Origin: Nyssa sinensis
Taxonomy: Eukaryota; Streptophyta; Magnoliopsida; Cornales; Nyssaceae
DNA length: 64,000 bases
NCBI GenBank assembly: GCA_008638375.1
Contig: CM018043.1
Location: 56,066,947 to 56,130,946 of the forward strand
Direction: 5' to 3'
In this document: piece by piece, positions 51,101 to 63,782 of the stretch
Numbering within the stretch: position 1 is the first letter of the stretch
Layout of the letters: every line of letters starts with the position of its first letter
The notes under the pieces: model-generated
Seen by the model: only the letters and a program-made list of their open reading frames with translations
Told to the model about the DNA's origin: nothing
Databases searched by the model: none
Made by a program: the position numbers and the translations under genes

Positions 51101-52757
51101 ATTTTGGACATAACTGAACAGCCCCATAATGAGTAACATTGAATTTGACAACATAAATCCATCAAATCAAATGAAACTCGTGAATAATAATGGTAGCCGT
51201 CTCTCAACTAGTGATGAATAACTGGAACTGGAAGTGTCATTTCAAGAAAAAATTCAGATGATCATGTACCATCAATTGTGTGGATGGCTCCTTTTTGTCT
51301 TGTTTGGAGCCTTTGGAAATAAAGAAACAGTAGAATCTTTGAGGGGACAGAATTTCCCCAGCAGAAACTCGGGGACATTTTTTGCACACTTTTTTCGTGG
51401 ATAAAAGAAGAATTCCCAATGTACTTAGAAAAGTTTCTTGATTTTTTGAGGGACCTTAGGCTTTAATCTTTGTAGCCGGTCCCTTCTTGTTTTCCTGAGT
51501 TTGCCTCTCTCGGGCGCCCGTTTTTATGATATTTTACTTACTGATCAAAAACAATTCTGTGGATGGCTCCCAGTTTTTTCGTGGCCCCATTAATCCCCAA
51601 GCACATCCTTGATGGTTGCAGCTGTTTTGTGTGTCTCTAGCTCACATGCCATCACATACCTTAACTAACTAAATGAAGCTCTATATCAAATAAAATTATA
51701 AATACAAATCTATATATTTCCATAACATTGAAGTCAATTTGATCAAAAACGTTAAATGCATCAACAATTGATTGTAAATAGATACCACCTGACACCAAGA
51801 AGAACAGCCTATAGATTATATAGAAAGACTGCAAAAGGCTATAGGTTGTTGGTCACAATTAATACTAAGAATATTGAAGATGTGTAATATCATGACCCAT
51901 TGGGTTGATAAGTAATCTTAGTTATATTTTTCATAGTGATTAACATTTGGAGTTATGCCCTTTAGTGATTTGTCGATAGGATTAAGGATGGTTAAAGCGA
52001 ATGTACAACCAAGGGCATACACAAGCCAATACCCATAATACGTTGACACAGGATTGTATCACGAGATAAATTCCTTAATTAAAGAACGAAAACAAAAGTT
52101 GCGTTATGTCAAAGCTTTACTAAATTTAAAAGGAGCATAGAAAAAAAGAAAAGGAAATTGTATAGATTCCTTATTATCCAATCTATATAGGAAAAAAAGA
52201 AAAGAAAAGGGAAGGAAGAAACGCATATAAATCCAACTTATGTATGAATGGGACAACAACATATGAGCATTATTGATCTGAACTGTTTTTAAATTAGCCT
52301 TAAATTCAAGATTGAACCATTGAACCTGCCTCAAAAAAGTTACGATCTTTGCCAAAGCACCGTGCGGTAGATTGCAACCCGTGTCAAAGGAAAACCATAG
52401 CAGCTAACATTAATACGAAAGAAATCACATGACATAAGAATTGAATCGGCTTAAAACCTTGAAATAAAATACAATCCTGATTTAACTCATATAAATACAA
52501 CCATGATTTAACTCGGATTTGAAATGAAATGGAATAAATCATCAAAAGCAAGAGAGATGAGGGAAAAGACCTTGGGGAAGAGCACGAGTAATGCCAACGC
52601 AAAGAGGGTTGCGAGAATTGGATTTGAGGGTGGATGAATAATAGAGACAACCCTTGCATGATTTTCCTTTCTTCGAAGAGGAGGACACTTCTCCTGTTAC
52701 TTGGCTTTGGTCGTTGTTAGGGCTTTCTTTATCTCCTCCCTTTGCCTCATCCCCCAT
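42186..52757 (-). CDS. Uncharacterised plant protein with repeated CVG motifs
   Basis: Five exons, 202 aa: 52571-52757, 47080-47246, 46509-46572, 42437-42506, 42186-42306. All phases agree and the reading ends at TAA. Introns are GT-AG except the last, which has a GC donor (AG/GCAAGT). The N-terminus is acidic and Ser-rich, then KGKSCKGCLYYSS. Cys34, Cys37, Cys53, Cys89 and Cys114 include three CVG motifs (PLCVGI, YACVGY, PVCVGI). A Pro/His-rich linker (PQPRPHKPAH) leads to a C-terminal helix-like segment and a basic end YPYRRRPK. I recall this as a conserved plant-only family, possibly the one catalogued as DUF8204, but the name is from memory and the function is unknown. A metal-binding role for the cysteines is inference. 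Introns of 5.3 and 4.0 kb are full of transposon debris. Confidence 0.88.
43370..45360 (+). mobile_element. Probable LTR-like element carrying a nested repeat
   Basis: Inside intron 3 of the CVG-motif gene. The left part (43370-44130) is GC-richer and repeats 'cacctc' phrases. The right part (45120-45355) has a TATA-like cctataaataagg (about 45147-45159) and a leader-like sequence, as in an LTR. Between them (about 44160-45115) is an AT-rich insert with ends rich in accgg/ccggt motifs, probably a separate DNA transposon. Candidate termini TGTAGGG (43375) and TTCTACA (45351) have no matching target duplication, so this remains tentative. Overlapping frames at 43363-44117 are not genes. Confidence 0.35.
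46241..46385. repeat. 73-bp tandem duplication
   Basis: Two copies of a unit starting catcacctctacattttt (46241 and 46314, period 73), about 85-90% alike by eye, including 'gatctatcaatagtt'. It lies in intron 3 of the CVG-motif gene, just downstream (gene sense) of exon 3. Confidence 0.7.
47712..47882 (+). mobile_element. Short LINE 3' end
   Basis: Typical 3' tail of a plant LINE on the + strand: 'gggccaaagaggcc', 'cttgtccctgtgaaaatggg', 'ttgggcaccttttgaatata', then 'acctatcaaaaaaa'. A possible 7-bp target duplication TTTACAG lies at 47705-47711 and 47883-47889. It is antisense to the host gene, in intron 1. Confidence 0.6.
49044..49084. repeat. Poly-C plus (CCCA)n repeat
   Basis: A run of 21 C followed by about five CCCA units. 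Such tracts are prone to length error in sequencing, so the exact count should be treated with caution. Confidence 0.9.
49380..49903. mobile_element. Probable Mutator-like MITE inside the LINE
   Basis: Left end gaagcacaaacacgagacac and reverse-complemented right end gaagcacggagtcagacaat resemble the GAAGCACGGACACG-type termini of plant MULE elements. The interior is AT-rich and non-coding, with repeated 'acatgtcc' phrases. LINE-like coding echoes appear on both sides. No target duplication was resolved. Confidence 0.5.
51292..51551 (+). mobile_element. 260-bp LINE 3' fragment with 19-bp target duplication
   Basis: A heavily 5'-truncated LINE. A 19-bp target duplication with one mismatch flanks it: caattgtgtggatggctcc (51273-51291) and caattctgtggatggctcc (51552-51570). 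One frame keeps the ORF2 C-terminal pattern (an SRIFEG-like block, then DIFCTLFSWIKEEFP), and the 3' end is 'acttactgatcaaaaa'. It is antisense to the host gene, in intron 1 of the CVG-motif gene. Confidence 0.9.
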
Positions 52758-54621
52758 CGCGCTCTCTCGCTCTGCAGTCGGCTCACCCTCTCTCTAGATT
52801 GTGGTGAGGCTTTCTAGCTTTGCTGAAATGTTGCTATCGCAGTAAGTGAAACTCGAAACAGGGAACTCGTTCGCTTGAAGGGGAATGAGGTGAGTCGTCA
52901 ACGCTGCGATCTGAATTTAACCTTTTTTTTTAATTAAACAGAATAGTGTTAATTACACTTTATCAATTGCAATAATTTATTTTTTTAATTTATAATTTTA
53001 TTTCATTTGAAGTTAATTACAAATCATCATTTAAAATTATTAATCGTAATTATTCACGTGATTATACATAATTCTATTTTAATATTATGTATTTTCAAAT
53101 GAGTTTCAAATTAATATCATGTAATTTTATTTGGTTTTTAAATAAGGTTACATGATTTTAATTTAAACACTCACTTGTGTAATAGATAAATGATTGCCGT
53201 TAACAATTTAGAACAATTATTTACAATTAGTTTCAATTGAAATTAAATTATCAGTTGAGAAATTAAATTATTTTCAATTAATAATGGAGGACTTTTATTT
53301 AAAATCAAGACCCAACTATAAAATACTAAAGTGTGTACATATATATATTTTTGATATAGAATACTAAAATATAATTAACCCAATAAAATATAATATTACA
53401 ATATTATAATTTATAAGAATGTGTATATTTATAGGAACAAGGAAGCATTAAGATAAAAGAAAAAATGAGAATAATTGCATCATGCAAACAAAATTGGCAT
53501 ATTACCACCACAATCGGTTGCAAATCTAGATATTATGATAAAAAAAGACAATGTATACATTAAAAATTTAGAACAAACTTTTATAAAATTTCAACATTTT
53601 TTTTTTTGCATATTTTTTGGAACAAACTTTTATAAAAATTGAGAGGACAAGGTTTTTTTTATGATGTGTTTGGACAATTAAAGGTATTTTTTTTTATAAA
53701 AAGTAATTTAATTCAAACTAAAAGGTTTCTAAGTACTTACAGGTAACATATTTTAAGAACTTTAAACAAAAGTCAAAACTAAAAAAATTACCTAAAATAT
53801 GTAAGTCTATAAATACAGGACCGAGAGAATCATTAATGAAAGATAAAATACACGCATATCTTACAAACACACCTAAAATATATGCAATATATGTGTATTT
53901 ATACATTTTTTAGAGTAATTTTGAAGCTTCATAGTGTCGTCAAAACTATTCATCTTCAAAAGTATGTTATTATAATTAAGCCGGACTCGATCAAGTCTTT
54001 ACGAATTTAATTGACTAGCAACAATATTCAACTTGGTATAACAATTACAAACTCAAAACATAGACTTTTTTTTTTTTTGAATGAATTGCCAACATAAACC
54101 TATAAGAAAATTTCGCAATTATTCAAACACAAATTTCCCTCACACCCACTACAAACTTGATACCAACTTCTCAAATTAATTCCATGAAAGAAGGGGAAAA
54201 AAAGTTTGTACTCAAGACTACAGTACATACACTCAACCAGCTAGTGAAAAATCCAAAAACCATATCCAACGTTCTCCCTCAATTTCTGAGAGCAAGAATG
54301 GTGAAACAAAAATCTGGCCAAGAGGATAAAATCCATGAATCCTTATAACTTATTTGTGTCAGAACATGTACAACCAGGATGGTATCAGCTAGCCTACCCG
54401 GTACTCGGGATAAAATTCTGCCTGCATCTGTGTTGGGGTTTGACGGGCAGGAGGAGAGCAGCCCTGTTCTATAACCCAAACATTGGACTGAAAAGAAAGA
54501 AACCTGCACAACCAGGCTACGAGTTCTCTTGCACTACATCTGAACCTCCATTGGAAAGAAATATGAAACCCAGATACTAAGGCATCAAGGAGGAAGAACT
54601 CAAAGTGGAAATGGAATTGCA
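52758..54621. other. Intergenic sequence
   Basis: Left end: promoter and CT-rich leader of the CVG-motif gene (cgctctctcgctctgcag near 52758). Right end: 3' flank of the TMCO4-like gene. The middle is AT-rich with no recognised gene. Confidence 0.5.
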
Positions 54622-57600
54622 TTATAGGGTGGGTTCGGTAGGCGTGTTTCTGAAAACGGGATAATAAGCATCCAGTTCAAGCTGTTCTAAGATCTGTTGG
54701 GTGGTCCACAGATAAGAAGAGTGGCCCTCAATGAGTTCCGATACATCAACCTGTGGAACCAAGAAAAGTTAATTTCATTTCCAAAAATAAAAATGCAATA
54801 TTGACAAAGGAAAACTAACTATAGTAGCAAATTAGTGATGGCAAGCTTAACTTCCAAAAATAAAAATGCAATATCGACAAAGGAAGACTCACTATAGTAG
54901 CAAATTAGTGATGGCAAGCATAACTTACGTTCTCAATTCCAGGTACATCAATTGGTTGAATTCCGGCTAATCCTTGAGTAAGTAGACTGTTCAATAGTTC
55001 CAAAATGACAAATGATTCAACAGTTAATTTGCCAAAGCTCCAATATGTTTGAAAGTTTATGCACGCACATACATACATGATTATGTATACATATATTAAA
55101 TATGTACGACATAAACTTTCTTGGATACACTACAGAAAATCTTAACTAGATGAGAGAGATATCAAAGGTGTCATTCTTGAGCTACGATTTCATTAAGGCA
55201 GAGAGACAAGACGAGTAGAAGGGTAAGATGAATTGCCTCAAAAAACAAAATAAAAAAACTTGGTATAACATACATCAAGTGCACCTGAATGCCACCTTTT
55301 TCTATGGAATTTTTAAGATTCACATCAAGTGCACCTGCATATCATCCATACCTAGCACGGAAAGCAACTCCGAGCATCCAATCATTTGTAGAATAAGCAT
55401 TCACAAATCTGCCGGCCACCACCTGCAAAACAGCAGAAGGCAACTTCTGTAAATACTTGGGTAATAATGAATTAAAGATAGGCTACCATGATTTAGAGGA
55501 AGCTTAAAAACAAAGATTAAAAAAATAGAGATAAAAATAATAAAAATAATAATAATAACAAAACTCCAGCCACCTTCCTAGCGGCTTCCCAGTGCTCATC
55601 TTTAATTGCAACAGGTGCCCCAAGAAGAACAACTCTTTCTACAATTTCGGCTGCCAAAATCCAATAGAATCGTAATAGGATTATTCAAGCAATACAAAAC
55701 ATTCGTGAAAAGAATAATGTGTGATCAGCAGTTACCATTATGTTCAGTTGCAGCCAAAAACTGGAGACACTTGAATATCACCCGTGCTCCAAGTGAGAAG
55801 CCTACAAGTGTCACAGGCCTGAAAATTCACAAGCATCCAAGAATAAAATCAGATAATCCGTTCAATTCAGACTTTGGAGGAAATGGAAAAAAAATTATCT
55901 TAATTTTGACAAGTCTCGCATACCTGTGTCCTTGCAATCCTTTCAGTAGCACTTCAGCAAGCAGCTTTCCTGCTTTATCAGATCTACAAAATGCCAAACA
56001 ATAAAAACATCAATTAGGAAAATAAGAAAGAATGCCACTATAATGATATGCAACAATAAATTTCCAAAGGGGAATACTAAGAAATGGGATCTGGTGAAAG
56101 GAAAAAAGCTGTCCTGAGTTGTGACATAGTAAATATCTAATAGATCCAGGGGACTCAGTCTAACATTCACAATGGCCAATAGCCAAAGTTACAATATCAT
56201 CTGAGCCAAAGATCACACGATCACATCCAGTGAATATATTGTCATGTCTCAAGGAGGCTAAGGGGGAAGAATAGTTCACCCTTCATTTAAAAGAAATTAA
56301 TAAATCAAGAAAAATTTCAAACCGACAACTTTCAACTTCCATTTTGAATAGTTTACGAAGATTGTAAGTTTCCAAGAGGACAGTCTCTTCCCCTCTTCCC
56401 CTCTGGTATTCCATTTACTATTAAGTGAGAAGGAAAACCTGTCTACAGCAATTGCCCATGTGCTGTCAATAAAATCAGTAGCTGCAAGTAATGTTGCCGG
56501 CCAAGCCAATGCAGCTAAAAGAGAGCTTAATACAGTCAGCATAGCACCTTGCTTCATCAACCCCAGAGCTACTCCTGCAGCAAGTAGTGAAAATGTCAAT
56601 ATCACACAACATTGCTGTCATGACAGTAACTAAATAGTATATTATAGCAGCTATGAGAGCTGAAACCATTTACTTGAAGTAAGCCAATCCTGAATTGCAG
56701 TGCTCACAGCAATCAGATTCTTAGACTCCCACTGGAGTGCATACCTAAGGAAATGTTAAGAGTTGTAAAAGATACACAAGCTATAATTGCACTTTCAGGG
56801 CCCTGTAACCTTTATCATGTAACTTCTACTTGCAATGAAAAAAACTAAATACATTAGAACTTCAAATACAGATTGTACAGAAAGAGATATGAAATGAATA
56901 AGTTCATCAAGCTTATATGGCTTATGTTGATCACATAATAATTTCCATACAAGAAAATGGTCTATGGCTCTTGTAGATAAACACTCTTCATCCACCCTTT
57001 ACCAATTACACCATCGCTTCTGCAGCCACACAATAAAATGAAACTCATATTCAAATGTTGCTCCATCGAAAGTCAGGGCAATCCAGCATAAGTGAGCTTT
57101 TGACGTGCATGAAAGTAAACATATTCTCATGTTCACTCAACCTTATAGTATTGCCAATGCTAATAGAATGGAGTTGAATGCTGCACTATTTTGATTATAA
57201 AAAATAAAAAAAATTATGATAGGGGTCCATGGCCATAGCATGGGGTTATAGCACAAATGTCATAAGTTTCTCATAACTCAACAAAGCCTTCCCAATCATT
57301 TGGGGTCAGGTTATATGAACTCTATTTTCACTATTCCACTCTATTCAAGACCATGACAATCAATTAAACATAACTTCGATGTTATAGAAAGCATATAGAA
57401 GGAAAGGATGGCCCTTGAAAACTCTCCATTCAGATAAAGGAAGCTCTTGACCTAGCAAAAAAGATGTGTTGCAAGTCTGAACAGACTCCAAAAGTGCAGA
57501 CTCAACACAGATATTCTAGGCAGAAGAAAGCGTCATCTCTTGAAGAATTCTTTAATATATCATGTCTTTCAAGTTTTGCTGTTTTTTTTTTTTAAGGTTT

Positions 57601-60600
57601 CTTTATCCTCTTGTATCATGGTAACATTTCCATGGTCAAAACTTTTGGTCTCTTACTAGGAACTCTCTTCATCTTCTTTGCACTTTTCTTTCTTGATTAA
57701 ATTGTCTCGCATGTGTTGGGGAGGTTTTTCTTTTCCATCGGCTATTATATCTCAAATAAATGACAAAAACCAACGTTATTCCAAAAAAAGCAACAAAGAA
57801 AACATGCACAATAAAATAAATTACTATGTGAAAAAAGATTATTATCCATGTTGTAATCATAGACTGTCCTATCTATCAACGATAAAACGATAATCTTTAC
57901 CAGAAAATGGATTGCAAATGACGAACACTTAAACAGATCACAGAAAGATCTTAGTAGAGTCAAATGCATAGGAGTTTTTAAGAAAAAAGAAGAAAATAAA
58001 TATCAGAACAAAGTCACATTAGGCCTCAAAACATAAAAGAACCAAATTATATCAAGCAGAATAAACAGGGACATAATAAAATGTCAAAAATATTTAACAT
58101 TAAGAAAAAGCATAATGTACCCTTCCAAGCTATCATTTTGTCCTTCCCAAGGCTTTACAAAATCTTCCTCCTCAAAAACAAATCCTGAGATCAAGATCTC
58201 AACTGCCAGCCGCTGACAGGAGAAGATTAATGAGAAAAAAAGTTTGAACCCGCATTTGTTTAAACAGAAGCAATAATCTATTGAAAAGTACATTTAAGAA
58301 ATAAAATTGAAAGATGAGAAGACTTAAATAGAGTCCCCATGGATTACTACAACATCCACCTTACCAAAGGGAGGAAAGGAAAAAAGAAAAACTAGAAAAT
58401 CCTCAGATATGGAAGATGGAAGCTAAAAAACTCACGCCTTGGTTATGGTTTTTCCCTATAGCTTTGAACTCAAATTCATCGACGCTTCCGGTTCTCCTGG
58501 CCATTTTACTCCCCGTAAGTCCAGCTCCGGCAGCTGGGTTGAACAAAGTGTTAGTAGAAAAATTTATAATTACAATGGAAGACTATAAACATTAAATCAT
58601 GATGTTCTTTCAGATGTTCACATGCTCTCTATGTTAGTTTAAATTTTGATGCCGGCAGCAAAAAGTACAAACACTAGCTATTTCACTACTTCCATTCATA
58701 ACTAATTGTTATTTATTAATTGAAGGTAAAAGAAAAACACTAGAAAAGACTGTTTCAGTAGTAGGATCTGTAGCCAAAATTAAAGGCATGAAACAGGTAG
58801 ATTGAAATTTAAATTGGAACTGGATCAATCCTCAGAACTAGAAGCCTCTCTCATCAATTCACTTTTGATCTCAATAAAGCTACATAGAATCAATTGGCAA
58901 GAGGTCAATGGTTACATGAATTTTCAAACAATCCGAATTAGCCCTTCTCATGGTGGAAGAACAGATAATGATGATTCATACCAGAACAAATGGTTATCCC
59001 AAAGTACTCCAAAGACAAATATAGTAAATCAAGAAAGTGGTAAGACCCTTGCAAAGTTCCCCTACAGCATAGAGCTTGATCGGAACAGGGAGCACTCAAC
59101 TACTAGTCTAGTCTAGTAGTTGTTTTTTCTATTAGTGGCGATAGCTTGATTCATTAGAAATTGGACAGATGAAAAACCAGATTTAAGATCCCTCTATCTA
59201 GCTATAACATTTCATCAAAACACCATATGAAAGAATCATAACCACAACTACATCTTTAAAAGCAGTCCAAGAAATATAAGTACTTATCCACCTCCAAATG
59301 ATGCAGCCACAGCAACAGAACCAGCAACAGTTCCTGCTGCACTTGCAGCTGCAGCAAACCCGCCTGCTCCAATCACAGGGATGAGAGTTCCCAATGTAGG
59401 TGCTAAAGCACCAAATCCTGCAGCAATTGCTGGAGCAGCTAAACCTGTTGAAGAATAAGATTTAAACTGAAAAGTTAAAACATTCATGTCATCAGAAACT
59501 TGTTAGAAGATGAAGTATAAACTTTACAAAAACCTAAGAAGCACTTAGGATGTAATACCACCAGTAATTGCCATTAAGGTTCCACCCGTTAATGCAGCAG
59601 CACCTATGATTCCTCCACGTTTCCACTTAGCCCATGAGCTTTTTGGGGATCCCGTTTCTTGTTGCTTTGATTCTTCCTCTTTTAATAAAGCCATTGCGGA
59701 GCAAGCAACCATGGTTTCAATGGCTTCCTAAAACCAACCCCAAAAAATGAGATGTTGAAAGAGGGGAACTTAATAGAGTAAGATTTCGCACAACATGCAT
59801 GACCAATATACAGAATCTTCCAAGAATTGGGGCCAAGAGCCATCCACCACAACTGCTGATTGAGTCCGTGCCACCATCTAGATATATAATATGCCATACA
59901 CCAGGACAAACTGCGTCGCTTTTAGTATAAATGTTAACCTAAATCTTCATTGCATACGTGTTTATGTTGAATTTTTTTTTGGTTAGTATGTTTCTGTGGA
60001 AGTTAGTAGGGGCCTGCCTCTTTCTTTGTCTGGAACAGGCGGAAACACTAAGCGAAGGGAAATAAGAGGGAAGCAGAGGGAAATTTATAAAGCTTCAATT
60101 CCATCATTGTAAGTTGGCAGATTTGGAAGAGATGAAAGTGTAAGACTTTTATAGGGTCATATTGCCATTCTGTCTTGTTTTTTATAACACTTCGAGCACA
60201 TATTGTAAAGAAAAATGTCCTATATTTTCCCTTTATAGTAAAATAAAATAAAAAAAGTGATGGTAGCTTTGAGAAGAACATGAGCAGACACTTTTATAAT
60301 GACTACGCAATAGACATGATTCTCCATCAATCCCAAATTCATAAATTTCCATTCTGATTAGATTAGCAATAATATTTTATCAGGTGGGAGTGAGAATCGC
60401 GAGATCACTTTTTTGCAAAAGTATCTAGTCAAATATAAGTCACTTATAGAAGTGACCGCGAACGAATATGTTTCAGATACTTAATGATCATAACCAAAAA
60501 ATGAAATCCCATAAGATGTCTCATGTTTCATTTTGAATAGCTAATTGAGCTCTCATTTTCAAGGGTGTACAACCAGATTCCAGTACTATAATAGAACTTC

Positions 60601-63600
60601 CTGAGAGATTGCACCCATCCAAAAGAGAAAGGTGAGCGGCTGAATAGTGATTTGCAATAAATGAAACTTATTCATTGTCCCCTGAAGACACGAAGTATAA
60701 TATGGGTTTTCAGTTAAATCACGATTATACATGCAGAGTCTTTTAATAATATATTCATATATATCACATATTCACATGTAATGGTTACTGGACAATTATA
60801 GAGACTCATCACATTTCATTTGCATCCCAATCCTATTGTAAATCATGTTACCAACGACATAATGGGAGGATAGCTATGAAATTTCTACATTATGATTGGC
60901 AACTTATAAATATTAACAGGATGGGTAACCAACCATTTTAACCCACTTGACATTGAACCAGGTTGCCAGCAGCCGTAAAGCCACACGATGTCGAGCATCA
61001 TATCCCTTTTTTCGTCCTTTATGGCTTTTTTTATCTTCAGGAAGATATGCCAGACAAGCTGAAAGAAGCTCATACAGAACTGTCACTTTCCTCTGGTAAC
61101 TAAGCATCGTTACCTCTTCGAAGGATTTTTCATCAGATTTACTGTCAGACCCATTAGGTGCATGTTCTTTGCTAACTATATTACAATTTGTCTCTTTCTG
61201 AGTTTCAGAGTGTGCATTTTCCACTTCAGAGTTTGCTTTCATCTCAGCAGTGGAATATTTCTCCCGACATTCATTTGCATACTCATGATGCTTCTTCCTC
61301 TTAGACTCAAAATCAACAGGAGTTGTTTCCATGCTTAATACTATAGCGTCAACAGCTTTTGACAAGGCAAGTTCCTTGTCCCTCATTTCTGAAGAAGTAT
61401 CCCCACTTTCTTCTGAGATTAACCTTAAGAACTGCAAAAAGATGAAAAATAACAGGGTATTAACGGGAAAAAAAACATCAATGAGATAAATTATAGAAGC
61501 AAGAGTGCTAAGGCATACAAAAAGAACTTTAAAAATTTATTCAAGTTTTGGAAAACAGGGAGAATTCTTTAATTAATCAAGGAGGCCACAAGAAAGTATT
61601 ATAAACTCCTATTTCTAAGCATATAATCATTTCAGTCTTTACTTAAATGATAGGTGATGTTCTCGATGCATATGGTACTTTAAAGAGCTCACAATTCACT
61701 GAAATCCAAGATTGTGTAAAACAATTCTTTGAAATTTTTTATATGATATAAGTTCACCCAAATGACATGGAACTTTTCTTAAAGCATACGAGAATATAAA
61801 ATATCACTTGTAAGTAATTATAGGTGAAGTTCAGTATATTTCCTTCCTTCTACATATAGCAGATGGCCTTTGGCATCTACTAAATATGGCTTCAATACAT
61901 TCGCGATGACAACATTGTAGTAGTTAACTGCACTATAAGGCAGAAACTGTTAAAATAAATTGGACAATAAAAATTAAAAAGATAGTAGCCATTAAATTTG
62001 TTATATTTACCATGACTAAATTTGAGTTATTAACTTATTATCACCCAACTTTATATTATATCATTCAAACATAATTTACATTTAAAAAAATATATTCAAC
62101 TCTCCCAGTTTGCAACTATCAATTGCATTCTGAAGATTACAGTGATCCAGACACCCCAGAGTTACGGCTGTTACATCAGTTAAGACCTTTTCCAAGACAC
62201 CATCAGATCACATCACAAGTATCTAAGAGGCCCGCATGTCATGCCCTTGGATGGTCTGACATGAATGACAATTCAACAATGAACCCCCATTACCCAAACC
62301 AACCATTGAATTAGAAGTTAGGTTTTTAAGCTTTGACATAATGCATAAAAGTAGACAAAAAACTATAATCAATGTATTGGATGATTAGGGCTCATAATGT
62401 GGAACATTGGATGGTTAGGGCTAATATATTGGAGCATCTTGATTACCCATCACCATTCAAGTAATGTCACTGGCAAGCATGCACAACACATGAATACATA
62501 CAACATAATGGAAAATTAAAAATCAGAAGTATAAGCAAACAATTTCAAGAAATATTTCTTAAACCTCAACCAAACTAATAAAGTCAATTGAAACCATGAA
62601 ATTCTAAATTTCTTGAATTTTTTTCTCAATATTCTTTTACATATTAATCTTCGCTTGTAATTATCGGGCCCCCTCCTAAGTCTGAAATTTAAGTACGGAT
62701 GTTTTAAATGGGACTGACTTATACGAAACCCATCATTGAAGGGCATCAAAACATATTTCGGTACAAGTCACTTAAATCATGATTCATAATTATTGGCTAT
62801 TGGTAGAATTTTCTTTCTACATGGTATTGGTTGAATATTTCTCGTACCAAAACAAAGAGGCCAAACCACAAACCTTTTCCCATTCAAAGGATATATATAA
62901 ATATATATATATATATATGATAGAGAAGTTTCCAAGTTTAACAGGGGGAAGCAGCCCCTGCCTGCGCCTGCCCTTTGCCCATGATAGATTGTTACTTTTC
63001 CTGTGCCATGTGCACATGTAAGCAAGATTGCAAGTTGCAAGTTTTTACTGACTTCTTCCTCAACAAACATCAGGACATTGAAAGTTTTCGAACAAAGCTA
63101 ACGCAAATATTCTTGTTTTGATAAAATTTAACTTAAAAGATATGAGACCAGACCGCTCCAACATGATGATTGAAAGGAGAAGACCCAGCAGTTTCCTCAA
63201 GGCCAGTCCACGCTTGATTGTCTATCTCTAGAAACCTGTTGACAATAAAACAGATAAATAACTTGAACAGCTTGCCCTCAAATGAACAATTACAAGAAAA
63301 TAAAATAATGTTTTGAATCTAATTTCCAAAAAAGAAGAAAATCTATAAAACAGCGCACGAAGTAATTACCAAAAACGAAAAAAATAATTAGTCTATGGAT
63401 AAAGAAAGAACAATCCAAAATGACCTTTGTCTTCTAAATAAAAACTTGAATTTACATTAAACAAATCGATCTTCCTAGCCATCTAATTTACAAATGTAAA
63501 GTCTTAAGAATTCTGAGAGACATATGTATGTGTGTATGTAATTTACCTGAAGACGGGGCGGAGAAGATGGGAGGATTCGTTGACCCAAAGCTGAGGGTCC

Positions 63601-63782
63601 TCTGAGACAGAATCGCTACTGCTGCCACTGCTGATGCGCTCATCGGTTGAGTCTTCGTCGGAGGGAGAGCCCAGCGGGCGGGTTTGGTAGATCTGGGCCT
63701 GGTGAAGGGCCAGCCCGAACAGAGCTCCGGCCGCATACCTCTGCATCGGCGTCAATACCGACGACATCGTCGCAACTCTCAA
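54622..63782 (-). CDS. TMCO4-like DUF726 alpha/beta-hydrolase membrane protein
   Basis: Fifteen exons, 670 aa from the first ATG (63782) or 665 from the ATG at 63767: 63547-63782, 63154-63235, 60934-61431, 59559-59727, 59292-59444, 58436-58533, 58121-58212, 56674-56744, 56439-56574, 55924-55983, 55736-55818, 55574-55650, 55352-55422, 54929-54986, 54622-54750. All introns are GT-AG and in phase. The N-terminal half is acidic/Ser-rich, then helical. Gly/Ala-rich hydrophobic segments (about 310-385) should enter a membrane. The DUF726 hydrolase core has LMKQGAMLTVLSSLLAALAW, then the nucleophile elbow VGFSLGAR with Ser540, LLGAPV, STNDWMLG (candidate acid) and EGHSSYLW (candidate His). Relatives are animal TMCO4 and yeast Mil1 (YFL034W). 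The substrate is unknown in plants. Complete, with no breaks seen. Confidence 0.94.
54781..54926. repeat. 73-bp tandem duplication abutting a splice donor
   Basis: Two 73-bp copies (54781-54853, 54854-54926) in intron 14 of the TMCO4-like gene. The right copy ends directly at the donor dinucleotide of exon 14 (54927-54928). In the left copy the matching position reads cc instead of ac, so no decoy GT donor was created. Confidence 0.85.
57220..57350 (+). repeat. Dispersed-repeat fragment in intron 8-7 interval
   Basis: Contains 'aacaaagccttcccaatcat' and 'tttggggtcaggttatatga', a phrase pair I recognise as recurring in many plant genomes as part of a dispersed repeat. The class is not certain from sequence alone. 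It lies in the TMCO4-like intron between 56745 and 58120. Confidence 0.35.
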
